The notes: generated by a model from the sequence alone, not told the origin. Shown: positions 1 through 7,071, numbered from the stretch's first letter. The stretch: 12,377 bases of DNA from CAZCFB01 sp964511535 (GCA_964511535.1 CAZEFW010000206.1:1-12377); one strand, 5' to 3'. Made by a program: numbers and translations.

Positions 1-964
<964 letters not shown>

Positions 965-1104
965 GTTTCTCCCCGCTTGCTCTCACGTCGTATTTGCACG
1001 TACTCTCGCTCAGAGCGCAGATCGCCCCTCCAACCCACCCCCAATTAACCAGTAGTGTTGGCTAGTTAGCGAAAGTCCGAGGCTAGTGTTTTGCGAACCT
1101 CTTC

Positions 1105-1132
1105 ATGTTACCGCCACGACCTTGCCGGTCAA
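1105..1132 (-). promoter_or_regulatory. Predicted sigma70 promoter of nrdJ
   Basis: Reading the minus strand, TTGACC (1132-1127) and TAACAT (1110-1105) are separated by 16 bp. Transcription would start near 1098 and give an untranslated leader of about 134 nt before the ATG at 964. The two NrdR-like boxes start 8 bp upstream of the -35 element, a sensible place for a repressor of this gene. Start site inferred from sequence only. Confidence 0.55.
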
Positions 1133-1140
1133 GAAAATTC

Positions 1141-1156
1141 ACACCAGATGTTGTAC
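1141..1156. promoter_or_regulatory. NrdR-box-like site, promoter-proximal
   Basis: ACACCAGATGTTGTAC against the published NrdR palindrome acaCwAtATaTwGtgt matches 11 of 16 positions and keeps the central A..AT..T core and the strongly conserved C and G. NrdR is the ATP/dATP-sensing repressor of ribonucleotide reductase genes and binds paired boxes. This box is weaker than its partner at 1173-1188, but the spacing between them supports it. Confidence 0.6.
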
Positions 1157-1172
1157 CCACCTCACCTGCAGG

Positions 1173-1188
1173 CCACAAGATTTAGTGT
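1173..1188. promoter_or_regulatory. NrdR-box-like site, promoter-distal
   Basis: CCACAAGATTTAGTGT matches the NrdR consensus at 13 of 16 positions, including all the strongly conserved ones. Its centre is exactly 32 bp from the centre of the box at 1141-1156, about three helical turns, as in known NrdR tandem sites. Its position just upstream of the nrdJ promoter makes NrdR repression of nrdJ the natural reading. Confidence 0.65.
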
Positions 1189-1194
1189 CCCCGT

Positions 1195-1203
1195 TGTGGA
1201 TAA
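1195..1203 (-). promoter_or_regulatory. DnaA box, perfect consensus
   Basis: TGTGGATAA on the plus strand is the exact complement of the DnaA 9-mer TTATCCACA. A perfect 9-mer on either strand is expected about 0.1 times by chance in a window of this length (equal base use). It lies 6 bp beyond the distal NrdR-like box, upstream of nrdJ. E. coli nrdAB is a precedent for DnaA boxes in an nrd promoter. Confidence 0.55.
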
Positions 1204-1253
1204 ACTTGTGGGCATCGCCCGGAACCCCCCGAAAGGTTGAAGCGTTATGCCAG

Positions 1254-1273
1254 TAATCCACACCTGTGAATAA
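1254..1273. promoter_or_regulatory. Pair of inverted near-consensus DnaA boxes
   Basis: TAATCCACA (1254-1262, plus) and TGTGAATAA (1265-1273, reading minus) each differ from the DnaA consensus at one base and face each other across 2 bp. With the perfect box at 1195-1203 they make three boxes in 79 bp. Single-mismatch boxes alone are common by chance; the clustering makes them worth listing. Confidence 0.4.
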
Positions 1274-1756
1274 ATTCGGAGCTTCCCGCGAAGTTTTTTT
1301 GAAGCCACCGTGGCATTCCAGTGGCAGGATCCAGTTCCGGAGCAACAAGTATACATCTATCCGTCTGATATGTGAGGCGTTTCAGAAACCCGGCCACTTT
1401 CGGGCTCCTCGGATCCACGTCCCCTGGGCCACATCGCGCCGCGGGGATCCTCCGGGTGAAGCGCCGCCGCCAACGCCAGGCCCTCAACCGGTTGCAATAA
1501 CACAATTAATTCTGATTCCCACGAAGCCCCGCGCCACGAGGATCCCGAGACAGCCACCCTGATCCCCGGATCATGTGTCCCCATCTGTCAGTCACCCGGC
1601 CAAAAAAAATGGTCCGGAGACTCACAAAAAGTGATCACAACGTCCCGGGGGAATCCCTGCTGCTGTAGAGGCTGCCTGGTGCGGCTGTTCTGGTCGCCTA
1701 CCAATGGCCCCTTCCCTTCGATATTCAAACATGTTTTTGCTCCCCCAGGAGGTTCC

Positions 1757-1795
1757 ATGCTAAGGCTTGAAGGCGCACATGATCAGGCTGGATAA
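1757..1795 (+). other. Possible 12-codon leader ORF overlapping the ftsE start
   Basis: The strong Shine-Dalgarno AGGAGG (1747-1752) sits 4 nt before an ATG at 1757 that opens the short frame MLRLEGAHDQAG and stops with TAA at 1793-1795, 17 nt inside ftsE in another frame. The same Shine-Dalgarno is 14 nt from a TTG in the ftsE frame (1767) and 26 nt from the ftsE ATG. The short frame may couple translation into ftsE, or may be chance. Confidence 0.25.
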
Positions 1796-2540
1796 CGTCT
1801 CCAAGAAGTATGGTCGGGTCTCAGCCCTCGACGGCGTGAGCCTGAAAATCGACAAGGGCGAGTTCGTTCTGCTCTCCGGGCCCAGCGGCGCCGGAAAGAC
1901 GACCCTGATGCGTACCCTGCTGGCCCAGGAACAGCCCGACGAGGGCGACGTCTATATCAAGGACTGGAACGTCACCCGACTGCAGAGCGGGTCGATCCCT
2001 TACCTGCGCCGCAATATCGGGGTCGTGTTCCAGGACTTCAAGCTGCTGCCCGGGCGTTCGGCGCTGGGCAACGTGGCCCTTGCGCTGGAGATTCGCGGTC
2101 TGTCTCGCTCCGAGGTGAGGTCCCGCAGCTGCCACGCGCTGGAAGAGGTGGGCCTGGCGGATCGGCTGAACACCCCGGCGCACAAGCTGTCGGGCGGTGA
2201 GCAGCAGCGTGTCGCCATTGCCCGCGCCGTGGTGGGTGAGCCGGCCATCCTGCTGGCCGACGAGCCCACCGGCAACCTGGACCCGGAGCTGGCCCTCGGC
2301 ATCCTCGACCTGCTGGCTTCCATCGTGCGCAAGGGGACCACGGCGCTGGTGGCCACCCATGATCCGATGGTGGTCCAGAGCGCCGCGTGCAACCGCGCGC
2401 TGTTCATGGACGCCGGGCGCCTGGTGGCCGACCGGGAGATCAAGGGTCCGCGGCGGGTGGATCTGCCCACCGACCTGTTGAGCCTGCTCGTCGGAGATGA
2501 CAGCGACGAGGACGACGAGGATATCCCGAGCATCGCGTGA
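1779..2540 (+). CDS. ftsE: Cell division ATP-binding protein FtsE
   Basis: ABC-type ATPase that binds FtsX at the inner membrane and powers activation of septal peptidoglycan hydrolysis. Visible motifs: Walker A GPSGAGKTT at residues 34-42, Q-loop Gln85 in VVFQDFKLL, signature LSGGEQQR at 137-144, Walker B ILLADEP at 157-163 with Glu162, D-loop NLD at 166-168 and switch His194. The aromatic residue near the N-terminus (Tyr11) and the VSKKYG block are typical of FtsE. I chose ATG 1779, which gives the usual MIxLxxVSKxYG start with GAAGG 5 nt upstream; TTG 1767 would add four residues. At 253 residues it is about 30 longer than E. coli FtsE, because of a C-terminal extension ending in a run of Asp and Glu. 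It overlaps ftsX by 4 nt. Confidence 0.96.
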   Translation: MIRLDNVSKKYGRVSALDGVSLKIDKGEFVLLSGPSGAGKTTLMRTLLAQEQPDEGDVYIKDWNVTRLQSGSIPYLRRNIGVVFQDFKLLPGRSALGNVALALEIRGLSRSEVRSRSCHALEEVGLADRLNTPAHKLSGGEQQRVAIARAVVGEPAILLADEPTGNLDPELALGILDLLASIVRKGTTALVATHDPMVVQSAACNRALFMDAGRLVADREIKGPRRVDLPTDLLSLLVGDDSDEDDEDIPSIA

Positions 2541-3442
2541 GCTTAATGAGCCGCCTGTCCACCACATATTACTGGCTGGCCAACGCGCTCAGAGGCATGC
2601 GAGCGGGGCTGCTGATTCAGCTCGCCTCCACCACCTCCATCGCCCTGAGCCTGTTGCTGGTGGGCCTGGCCGCCCTCGGGCTGATCAACCTGCATCGCTT
2701 GACCAACAACTGGGGAGACGGCGTGCAGGTCATCGCCTACGTCAAGCACGACGCGGCCGGCGGACGGGTGGAGGCGCTGGGCCGGCTCCTCGAGAGCAGG
2801 GCAGAGGTACAGACTGTGCGCTGGGTGTCTCCCGCCGAGGCCCACCGGCGCCTCTCCCGCAGCCTCGGCAACCGCAAGAACGCGCTGGCAGCCGTGGAGG
2901 CGAGCTTCTTGCCCGCCTCGCTGGAGATCCGGCTGAGCAAGGAGCAGCCGGAGCGCGTGCGCACGCTCATCGCCCTGCTCAACTCCTCGTCCCTGGTGGA
3001 GGAGGTCGACTACATGGGCGACTGGGTTCGCCGCCTCGGGTCCCTGGTCACGCTGCTGCACTTGCTGGCCGCCGGGCTCTCGCTCACCGTGGCGCTGGCC
3101 TGCCTGTACATCGTCTCCTCCACCATCCGGCTCGGGGTCTACGCCCGCCGCGAGGAGATCGCCATCCAGAAGCTGGTGGGCGCCACCGACCGCTTCATCC
3201 GGGCGCCGTTCATGATCGAGGGCACCCTTCAGGGCGTGCTCGGCGCGCTGCTGGCCTGCGCCCTGCTCTACCTGCTCTTTTCGTCCGGTGCGCCGAGGCT
3301 GGAGTCGCTGCTCACCGCCGCCTTCTCCCATGTGGAGCTCGCCTTCCTGCCGCTGAAGCTGCTGGCCCTCGGAGTGCTGGCTGCCGGCGGGCTCGGCCTG
3401 CTGGGAAGCCGCCTCGCCCTGGGGCGGTACCTGGAGATCTGA
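2537..3442 (+). CDS. ftsX: Cell division protein FtsX (permease-like)
   Basis: Inner-membrane partner of FtsE; passes the ATPase cycle to EnvC in the periplasm. The 301 residues show one membrane span at about 25-52, a periplasmic domain at about 53-165, and three further spans at about 168-195, 227-249 and 270-294. The cytoplasmic motif ARREEIAIQKLVGATDRFIR (203-222) is the hallmark of the family. The GTG at 2537 overlaps the ftsE stop as GTGA, the typical coupling layout; ATG 2546 is an alternative that loses three residues. The protein lacks the long N-terminal tail of E. coli FtsX (352 residues) and is closer to the roughly 300-residue form. Its stop overlaps the envC start by one base. 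Confidence 0.94.
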   Translation: MSLMSRLSTTYYWLANALRGMRAGLLIQLASTTSIALSLLLVGLAALGLINLHRLTNNWGDGVQVIAYVKHDAAGGRVEALGRLLESRAEVQTVRWVSPAEAHRRLSRSLGNRKNALAAVEASFLPASLEIRLSKEQPERVRTLIALLNSSSLVEEVDYMGDWVRRLGSLVTLLHLLAAGLSLTVALACLYIVSSTIRLGVYARREEIAIQKLVGATDRFIRAPFMIEGTLQGVLGALLACALLYLLFSSGAPRLESLLTAAFSHVELAFLPLKLLALGVLAAGGLGLLGSRLALGRYLEI

Positions 3443-4509
3443 TGCGCTGGCCAGGCCTCGTCGTGGGGTTGACGGCGTTGCTCGTGGCGCCGGCCGCCGC
3501 GGCCGAGGACGGGCTGGCCGCGTTGATGCAAAAAGAGGTGGAGGCGCTGGCGCCGCTGGAGAAGATCACCGAGCGAATCCTGCTGTCGGAGCAGGAGGCC
3601 GACAACGCCTCCCGCGACATGTCCCAGCTGGAGCACCAGATCGCCGAGGCGGACCGGCGGCTGGGCGCGCTGGACACCCGCGCCGAGGAGCGCTCGACCC
3701 TGCTGCGCAGCCGGGTACGTCAGATGTACAAGGCGAGCCGGGGCGGCTTCTTTCGGCTCGCCTTCAACGCCAGGGAGGGCGAGGACCTGTTCGCCCTGCT
3801 CTCGTCGGCCGCCATGGTGCTGCGGCGTGATGTCCGCGAGCTGAAGCTGTACCAGCGCGAGCAGGCCCGCCACCGGGAGGAGCGGCGCCGTCTCGAGGCG
3901 CAGCGGCAGCGCAAGGCCCTGGCGAGCCAGCGGCTGCAGCGGGTCCGCGCCGAGCTGCAGACCACCCGGGAGCAGCTGAACCGCCGGATCAGCATCCTGC
4001 GCGACGACCGGCGCAAGCGCATGCAGCTGCGCCGAAACCTGAACGCCACCGAGCAGGCGCTGCTCAAGCGCATCGTGGCCCTGCAGGTGCGCCGGGACGA
4101 GGCCGGCGGGTTCGCGGCGCAAAAGGGCAGCCTCAGGCGGCCGGTCTCGGGCCCGGTGGTGGCGCGCTTCGGCAGCCAGAAAGACAGCGCCTCCGGGCTG
4201 GAGCTGCGTCACCAGGGGCTGACCTATCGCCCGTCCCGCGAGGCGAAGGTCCGGTCAGTGGCCGCCGGCGTCGTGCGCCAGGCCGGGCCCCTGGACGGAT
4301 ACGGAAACCTGGTCATCGTCGAGCACCCGGGCGGCTTCTTCTCCATCTACGGCTACATGGCCAGGATCGCGGTGGCGGCGGGTGAAACCGTCCAGCCGGG
4401 CCATGAGCTGGGCTCCGCGGGCATCGCCCCCATGAGCGGCGACCGGGCGCTCTACTTCGAGCTGCGCCACGGCCGCCACGCCCTGAACCCGGCGGACTGG
4501 CTCCGGTAG
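3442..4509 (+). CDS. envC: EnvC-type murein hydrolase activator with degenerate LytM domain
   Basis: Secreted periplasmic protein of 355 residues. A signal peptide (MRWPGLVVGLTALLVAPAAA, cleavage near residue 21) is followed by a long Arg/Glu/Gln-rich coiled coil (about 30-220) and an M23/LytM domain (about 228-353). The LytM zinc site is broken: His257 is kept, but the Asp of the HxxxD motif is Thr261, and the HLHFE motif reads ALYFE (336-340), so both of its His are missing. The wording YGYM, ALYFELR and NPADWL closely resembles EnvC of E. coli, which binds FtsX and activates amidases instead of cutting murein. The ATG overlaps the ftsX stop (TGATG), so an FtsEX-EnvC unit is explicit in the gene order. 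NlpD is a less likely alternative because there is no LysM domain or lipobox. Confidence 0.92.
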   Translation: MRWPGLVVGLTALLVAPAAAAEDGLAALMQKEVEALAPLEKITERILLSEQEADNASRDMSQLEHQIAEADRRLGALDTRAEERSTLLRSRVRQMYKASRGGFFRLAFNAREGEDLFALLSSAAMVLRRDVRELKLYQREQARHREERRRLEAQRQRKALASQRLQRVRAELQTTREQLNRRISILRDDRRKRMQLRRNLNATEQALLKRIVALQVRRDEAGGFAAQKGSLRRPVSGPVVARFGSQKDSASGLELRHQGLTYRPSREAKVRSVAAGVVRQAGPLDGYGNLVIVEHPGGFFSIYGYMARIAVAAGETVQPGHELGSAGIAPMSGDRALYFELRHGRHALNPADWLR

Positions 4510-4524
4510 GGCCGCTTCGCGGCC
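4510..4524 (+). other. GC-rich hairpin directly after the envC stop
   Basis: GGCCGC-TTC-GCGGCC is a perfect 6-bp stem with a 3-nt loop, starting at the base after the envC stop codon. No T-tract follows, so it is not a clear intrinsic terminator. It could protect the 3' end of the ftsEX-envC message. Confidence 0.45.
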
Positions 4525-4525
4525 A

Positions 4526-4718
4526 GGCTTGAGGCAGTAAGGCTTGAGGCTTGAGGGGCAAGCGCCGGGGCCATCCCCCCTCAAGTCTCAAGCCTCAAGT
4601 CTCAAGTCTCCCCAGGCTCTGGGATTTGGATGGCGGCTTGAGAGGCAAGCGCCGAGGCCATCCCCCCTCAAGTCTCAAGCCTCAAGTCTCAAGTCTCCCC
4701 AGGCTTTGGGCTTTGGGG
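4526..4718. repeat. Tandem 87-bp direct repeat made of inverted 7-bp words
   Basis: Two copies of an 87-bp unit (4548-4634 and 4635 to about 4718) fill the envC-ctpA gap. Each copy contains the 7-bp word TCAAGTC or TCAAGCC four times in tandem (4581-4608; 4668-4695). The complementary words (GGCTTGA family) stand on the left side at 4526-4558 and 4635-4645, so each copy can fold into a hairpin around a spacer CAAGCGCCG(G/A)GGCCATC. Spacing between copies is exactly 87 bp. An open frame crossing it (from 4544) simply translates the repeat and is not a gene. No transposase or flanking target duplication was seen. Confidence 0.85.
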
Positions 4719-4761
4719 GCGGCGTATTAAGGATTAGTCTTTGTGCTGGAGGAACTGCCCG

Positions 4762-6021
4762 ATGCCCAAGCCCCGTTCTCTCGCGATATTCCTGGCCGGC
4801 TTCGCCGCGGCCCTGGCCTGCCTGATCTTGATCCAGGCGGCCAGCGCGGTGCCGCGCAAGTACACGCCCTACCGCAAGCTCGACATCTTCGCCCAGGTCC
4901 TGACCCAGGTGGAGAACAACTATGTGGAGCATGTGGATGACACCAAGCTGATCTACGGCGCGCTGCAGGGCATGACCCGCTCGTTGGACCCCCACTCGGT
5001 GTTCATGCCTCCCGAGATCTACCGCCAGATCAAGGCCGAGACCCAGGGCCAGTTCGGCGGCGTGGGCGTGGAGGTGGAGCTGCGCGACGGCTGGCTCACC
5101 GTGGTCTCGCCGCTGGAGGGCACGCCTGCCCAGCGGGCGGGGCTCAAGCCGGGCGACCAGATCCGGGCCATCGACGGCAAGACCACCGAGGGGATCACCA
5201 TGTACCAGGCGGTCAAGCGCATGCGCGGACCCCGGGGCGCGACGGTGACCCTGACCATCCGCCGGCCAGGGCTGGACAAGCCCTTCGCGGTGAAGATCAA
5301 GCGCGAGATCATCAAGATCATCAGCGTCTCCTCGCGCATGCTGCGCCCGGGCATCGGCTATGTGCGGCTGAAGAACTTTCAGGAGACCACCGAGCCGGAG
5401 CTGAAGAAGGCCCTGGTGGAGCTGGAGCGCAAGGCGACGCTGCGCGGGCTGGTGCTGGACCTGCGCAACAACCCGGGCGGCCTGCTGGACCAGTCGGTGC
5501 GGGTGGTGGACCTGTTCGTCAAGGCCGGCCTCATCGTGCGCACCAAGGGCAAGGGCGGGCGCGTGCTCGACGAGGAGAAGGCCCATATCAAGGGCACCTA
5601 CAGCGGGTTCCCCATCGTCTGCCTGGTCAACGGCGGCTCCGCGTCTGCGTCGGAGATCGTGGCGGGCGCGCTGCAGGACCATCGCCGGGCCGTGATCCTC
5701 GGCAGCCGCACCTTCGGCAAGGGCTCGGTACAGACCATCATCGACCTGGAAGACGGCTCGGGCTTGAAGCTGACGGTGGCGCGCTACTACACGCCGCTGG
5801 GGCGCTCGATCCAGGAGAAGGGCATCGCGCCTGACATCCTGGTCCCGGCAGTGGCCCCGCCCACGCGCAAGGTCAAGAGCAAGCGCGAGCAGGATCTCAA
5901 GGGCCACCTGCCCAGCGAGGGCAAGAAGAAGAAGAGCCCCGAGGCCCGGCTGGCGGACTTCCAGCTCCAGACGGCGCTGGATCATTTGCAGGCGGCAGAG
6001 ATCTTTCAGCGGGTTCGATAG
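4762..6021 (+). CDS. ctpA: Carboxy-terminal processing protease (S41 family, PDZ domain)
   Basis: Periplasmic serine protease that trims or degrades envelope proteins from their C-termini. An N-terminal signal or anchor (LAIFLAGFAAALACLILIQA, residues 7-26) leads to an S41 N-terminal helical part (40-95), a PDZ domain (about 98-180; GVGVEVE, GLKPGDQI) and the protease fold. The Ser/Lys catalytic pair is Ser295 in GGSASASEI and Lys320 in RTFGKGSVQ with Gln324; the Ser-Lys-Gln spacing (25 and 4) equals that of E. coli Prc. The 419 residues fit the CtpA group. ATG 4762 has GGAGGA 8 nt upstream (4748-4753); the earlier TTG at 4741 is not supported. It stands between envC and a YibQ-like gene, a known neighbourhood. 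The Lys-rich stretch at 370-392 is outside the catalytic core. Confidence 0.95.
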   Translation: MPKPRSLAIFLAGFAAALACLILIQAASAVPRKYTPYRKLDIFAQVLTQVENNYVEHVDDTKLIYGALQGMTRSLDPHSVFMPPEIYRQIKAETQGQFGGVGVEVELRDGWLTVVSPLEGTPAQRAGLKPGDQIRAIDGKTTEGITMYQAVKRMRGPRGATVTLTIRRPGLDKPFAVKIKREIIKIISVSSRMLRPGIGYVRLKNFQETTEPELKKALVELERKATLRGLVLDLRNNPGGLLDQSVRVVDLFVKAGLIVRTKGKGGRVLDEEKAHIKGTYSGFPIVCLVNGGSASASEIVAGALQDHRRAVILGSRTFGKGSVQTIIDLEDGSGLKLTVARYYTPLGRSIQEKGIAPDILVPAVAPPTRKVKSKREQDLKGHLPSEGKKKKSPEARLADFQLQTALDHLQAAEIFQRVR

Positions 6022-6025
6022 AGGG

Positions 6026-6045
6026 CGCGGGGCCTGCGGCCCGCG
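6026..6045 (+). other. GC-rich hairpin just after ctpA
   Basis: CGCGGGGCC-TGC-GGCCCGCG forms an 8-bp stem with one bulged G and a 3-nt loop, beginning 4 nt after the ctpA stop. No T-tract follows, so intrinsic termination is doubtful. It mirrors the hairpin that follows envC. Confidence 0.45.
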
Positions 6046-6154
6046 AATGCCAGAGTGCCAGAATGCCAGAATGCCAGAATGCCAGAACTGCTGGTGCCCG
6101 GGGGCCGGCTCATTCCGGCGCTCCGGCGTTTCGGCGATTTGGCATTTTGGCATT
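6045..6154. repeat. Inverted arrays of an 8-bp word (GAATGCCA and its complement)
   Basis: The left arm is five tandem copies of GAATGCCA (6045-6084; the second is GAGTGCCA). The right arm keeps the same 8-bp step for up to six units (6107-6154) in the complementary direction: two clear TTGGCATT units, then TCGGCGAT, CCGGCGTT, CCGGCGCT and a weak GGCTCATT, all with GGC in register. The arms can pair across a 22-bp spacer into a long hairpin or cruciform. The units are far too short and spacerless for CRISPR. The design is like the 7-bp arrays before ctpA although the word is different. Confidence 0.8.
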
Positions 6155-6171
6155 CGCCGCCGAAGGCGGCG
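6155..6171 (+). other. Perfect GC-rich hairpin before the deacetylase gene
   Basis: CGCCGCC-GAA-GGCGGCG is a perfect 7-bp stem with a 3-nt loop. It abuts the right arm of the 8-bp array and ends 4 bp before the hexamer array. No T-run follows on either strand. Confidence 0.5.
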
Positions 6172-6174
6172 CCC

Positions 6175-6198
6175 GTCTAGGTCTACGTCCACGTCTAC
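6175..6198. repeat. Hexamer array running into the deacetylase start codon
   Basis: Four units GTCTAG, GTCTAC, GTCCAC, GTCTAC follow each other with a 6-bp step and end 3 bp before the ATG at 6202. They occupy the place where a Shine-Dalgarno sequence should be, and none is visible. Confidence 0.65.
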
Positions 6199-6201
6199 GT
6201 T

Positions 6202-7071
6202 ATGGTTAGCCCCGTGCCACCCAAACGAATAACGCGCCTGCGGCCGCTGGCGTACATCTTCTGGCTGCTCGTTCTGATCCTCGGCGGCTTGCTAATCTAC
6301 CTGCTTCGCACCGACGGTGGCAGCGAGCTCGGGCCCGACGGCGCACCCCGCACGGGCTGCACGCCGGCGACCCCTTGCCTGGCCCTGGTGGTGGACGACA
6401 TCGGGCGTGATGTGCCCACCCTGGAGCGGATCCTGCGGCTGCAGGCCCCGCTGACCCTCGGGGTGCTGCCCCACGCCGCGCACACGGCGCGCAGCGTGCG
6501 GCTCATCCGCGACCGGGGCCGCGAGATGATCGTCCACCTGCCCATGCGCCCCAATGACACCAACGCCGTCACCGACGAGGCGCTGGTGCTCGGCATGGAC
6601 GGCCCGCTGGAGACCGTGCTCAAGGAGTGCCTCAACCGGGTCTCCGGCGCCGTGGGCATCAGCAACCACATGGGCTCCCAGTTCACCCAGCAGGTGGGCG
6701 CCATGGCCCGGGTGATGCGGGAGGTGCGCAAGCGCAACCTCTGGGCGCTCGACTCCCGCACCAGCCTGCGCAGCGTCCTGTGCGCGGAGGCGCGTCGCCA
6801 GAGCGTCCCTTGCGTTGACCGGGACATATTCGTCGATCATGAACCGGGCGTGCAGCACGCCCGGCTGCAGCTCGAAAAGGCGGTGACCCGCGCCCGCAAG
6901 CGCGGCTGGGCGGTGGCCATCGCGCACCCGCACCAGGAGTCGGTGGAGGTGCTCGAGCGCTTCCTCCGGAGGCCGCCGCTGCACCTGGTCCCCCTGTCCG
7001 TGCTGGCGCGCCAGTTTGGTAGCGTAACCCCCTCAGGGACAGAGGTACGGGCCTCCAAACGTACTAATTGA
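6202..7071 (+). CDS. Divergent polysaccharide deacetylase family protein (YibQ-like)
   Basis: Member of the divergent polysaccharide deacetylase family (Pfam Polysacc_deac_2, YibQ), 289 residues. One N-terminal membrane segment (about 17-36) should anchor it with the domain in the periplasm. Family blocks are intact: VVDDIG (63-68), VHLPM (111-115), SNHMGS (154-159), LDSRT (183-187), DRDIFVDHE (206-214) and IAHPH (240-244). The Asp and His residues in these blocks are the usual metal-site candidates; the real substrate of the family is not settled. The ATG at 6202 lacks a Shine-Dalgarno; GTG 6214 is an alternative, also without one. The position after ctpA matches the conserved envC-ctpA-yibQ order and suggests a role in the cell wall. 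The extra Cys residues at 53, 59, 143, 194 and 204 are not explained. Confidence 0.9.
   Translation: MVSPVPPKRITRLRPLAYIFWLLVLILGGLLIYLLRTDGGSELGPDGAPRTGCTPATPCLALVVDDIGRDVPTLERILRLQAPLTLGVLPHAAHTARSVRLIRDRGREMIVHLPMRPNDTNAVTDEALVLGMDGPLETVLKECLNRVSGAVGISNHMGSQFTQQVGAMARVMREVRKRNLWALDSRTSLRSVLCAEARRQSVPCVDRDIFVDHEPGVQHARLQLEKAVTRARKRGWAVAIAHPHQESVEVLERFLRRPPLHLVPLSVLARQFGSVTPSGTEVRASKRTN

Larger units (their letters stand above)
965..1778. other. Divergent intergenic region between nrdJ and ftsE
   Basis: About 0.8 kb without a convincing gene and visibly less GC-rich than its flanks. The left part (965-1280) is the nrdJ control region: leader, promoter, two NrdR-like boxes and three DnaA-like boxes. 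The right part should hold the ftsE promoter, but no clear -35/-10 pair was found. It contains small inverted repeats: CCGGCCA facing TGGTCCGG around an A-tract (about 1597-1618), TCAC-A5-GTGA at 1622-1634, GTGATCAC at 1631-1638 and AAACATGTTT at 1727-1736. Open frames here (for example 1266-1562 plus, 1357-1584 minus) have no family features and no ribosome-binding sites. Confidence 0.7.

Noticed and set aside
1328..1570. Cluster of GGATCC/GGATC words as a possible regulatory motif
   Set aside because: GGATCC-type words also occur often in coding regions of this window (for example near 7578, 7673, 8218, 8245), so it looks like general base-use bias.
1139..1584. Small open frames on both strands in the nrdJ-ftsE gap
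   Set aside because: No ribosome-binding sites, no recognisable family motif, atypical composition, and one overlaps the NrdR-like sites.
965..1778. Possible chromosomal replication origin, because of the DnaA boxes and a long, less GC-rich gap
   Set aside because: Only three boxes, one perfect, no clear AT-rich unwinding region and no dnaA, dnaN or similar origin-linked gene nearby. Promoter control of nrdJ explains the boxes better.
2497..3441. Long open frame that reads through ftsX in another frame into envC
   Set aside because: The first part is an Arg/Ala/Gly-rich shadow of ftsX; only the part from ATG 3442, with a signal peptide, is real.
4544..4825. 93-residue frame across the heptamer repeat
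   Set aside because: It is just the translated repeat (PSPLKSQASSLKSPQALGFG twice) and runs out of frame into ctpA.
6045..6154. CRISPR array
   Set aside because: Units are 8 bp with no spacers, and no cas gene is present.
4510..6171. Intrinsic terminators at the GC-rich hairpins 4510-4524, 6026-6045 and 6155-6171
   Set aside because: None is followed by a T-tract on either strand; listed as hairpins only.
4675..6192. 505-residue antisense frame over ctpA, and a 548-residue antisense frame over the FHA gene (7338-8984)
   Set aside because: Rich in His, Arg, Ala and Leu as expected for the complement of GC-rich codons; no motifs, while the plus strand has clear domains.
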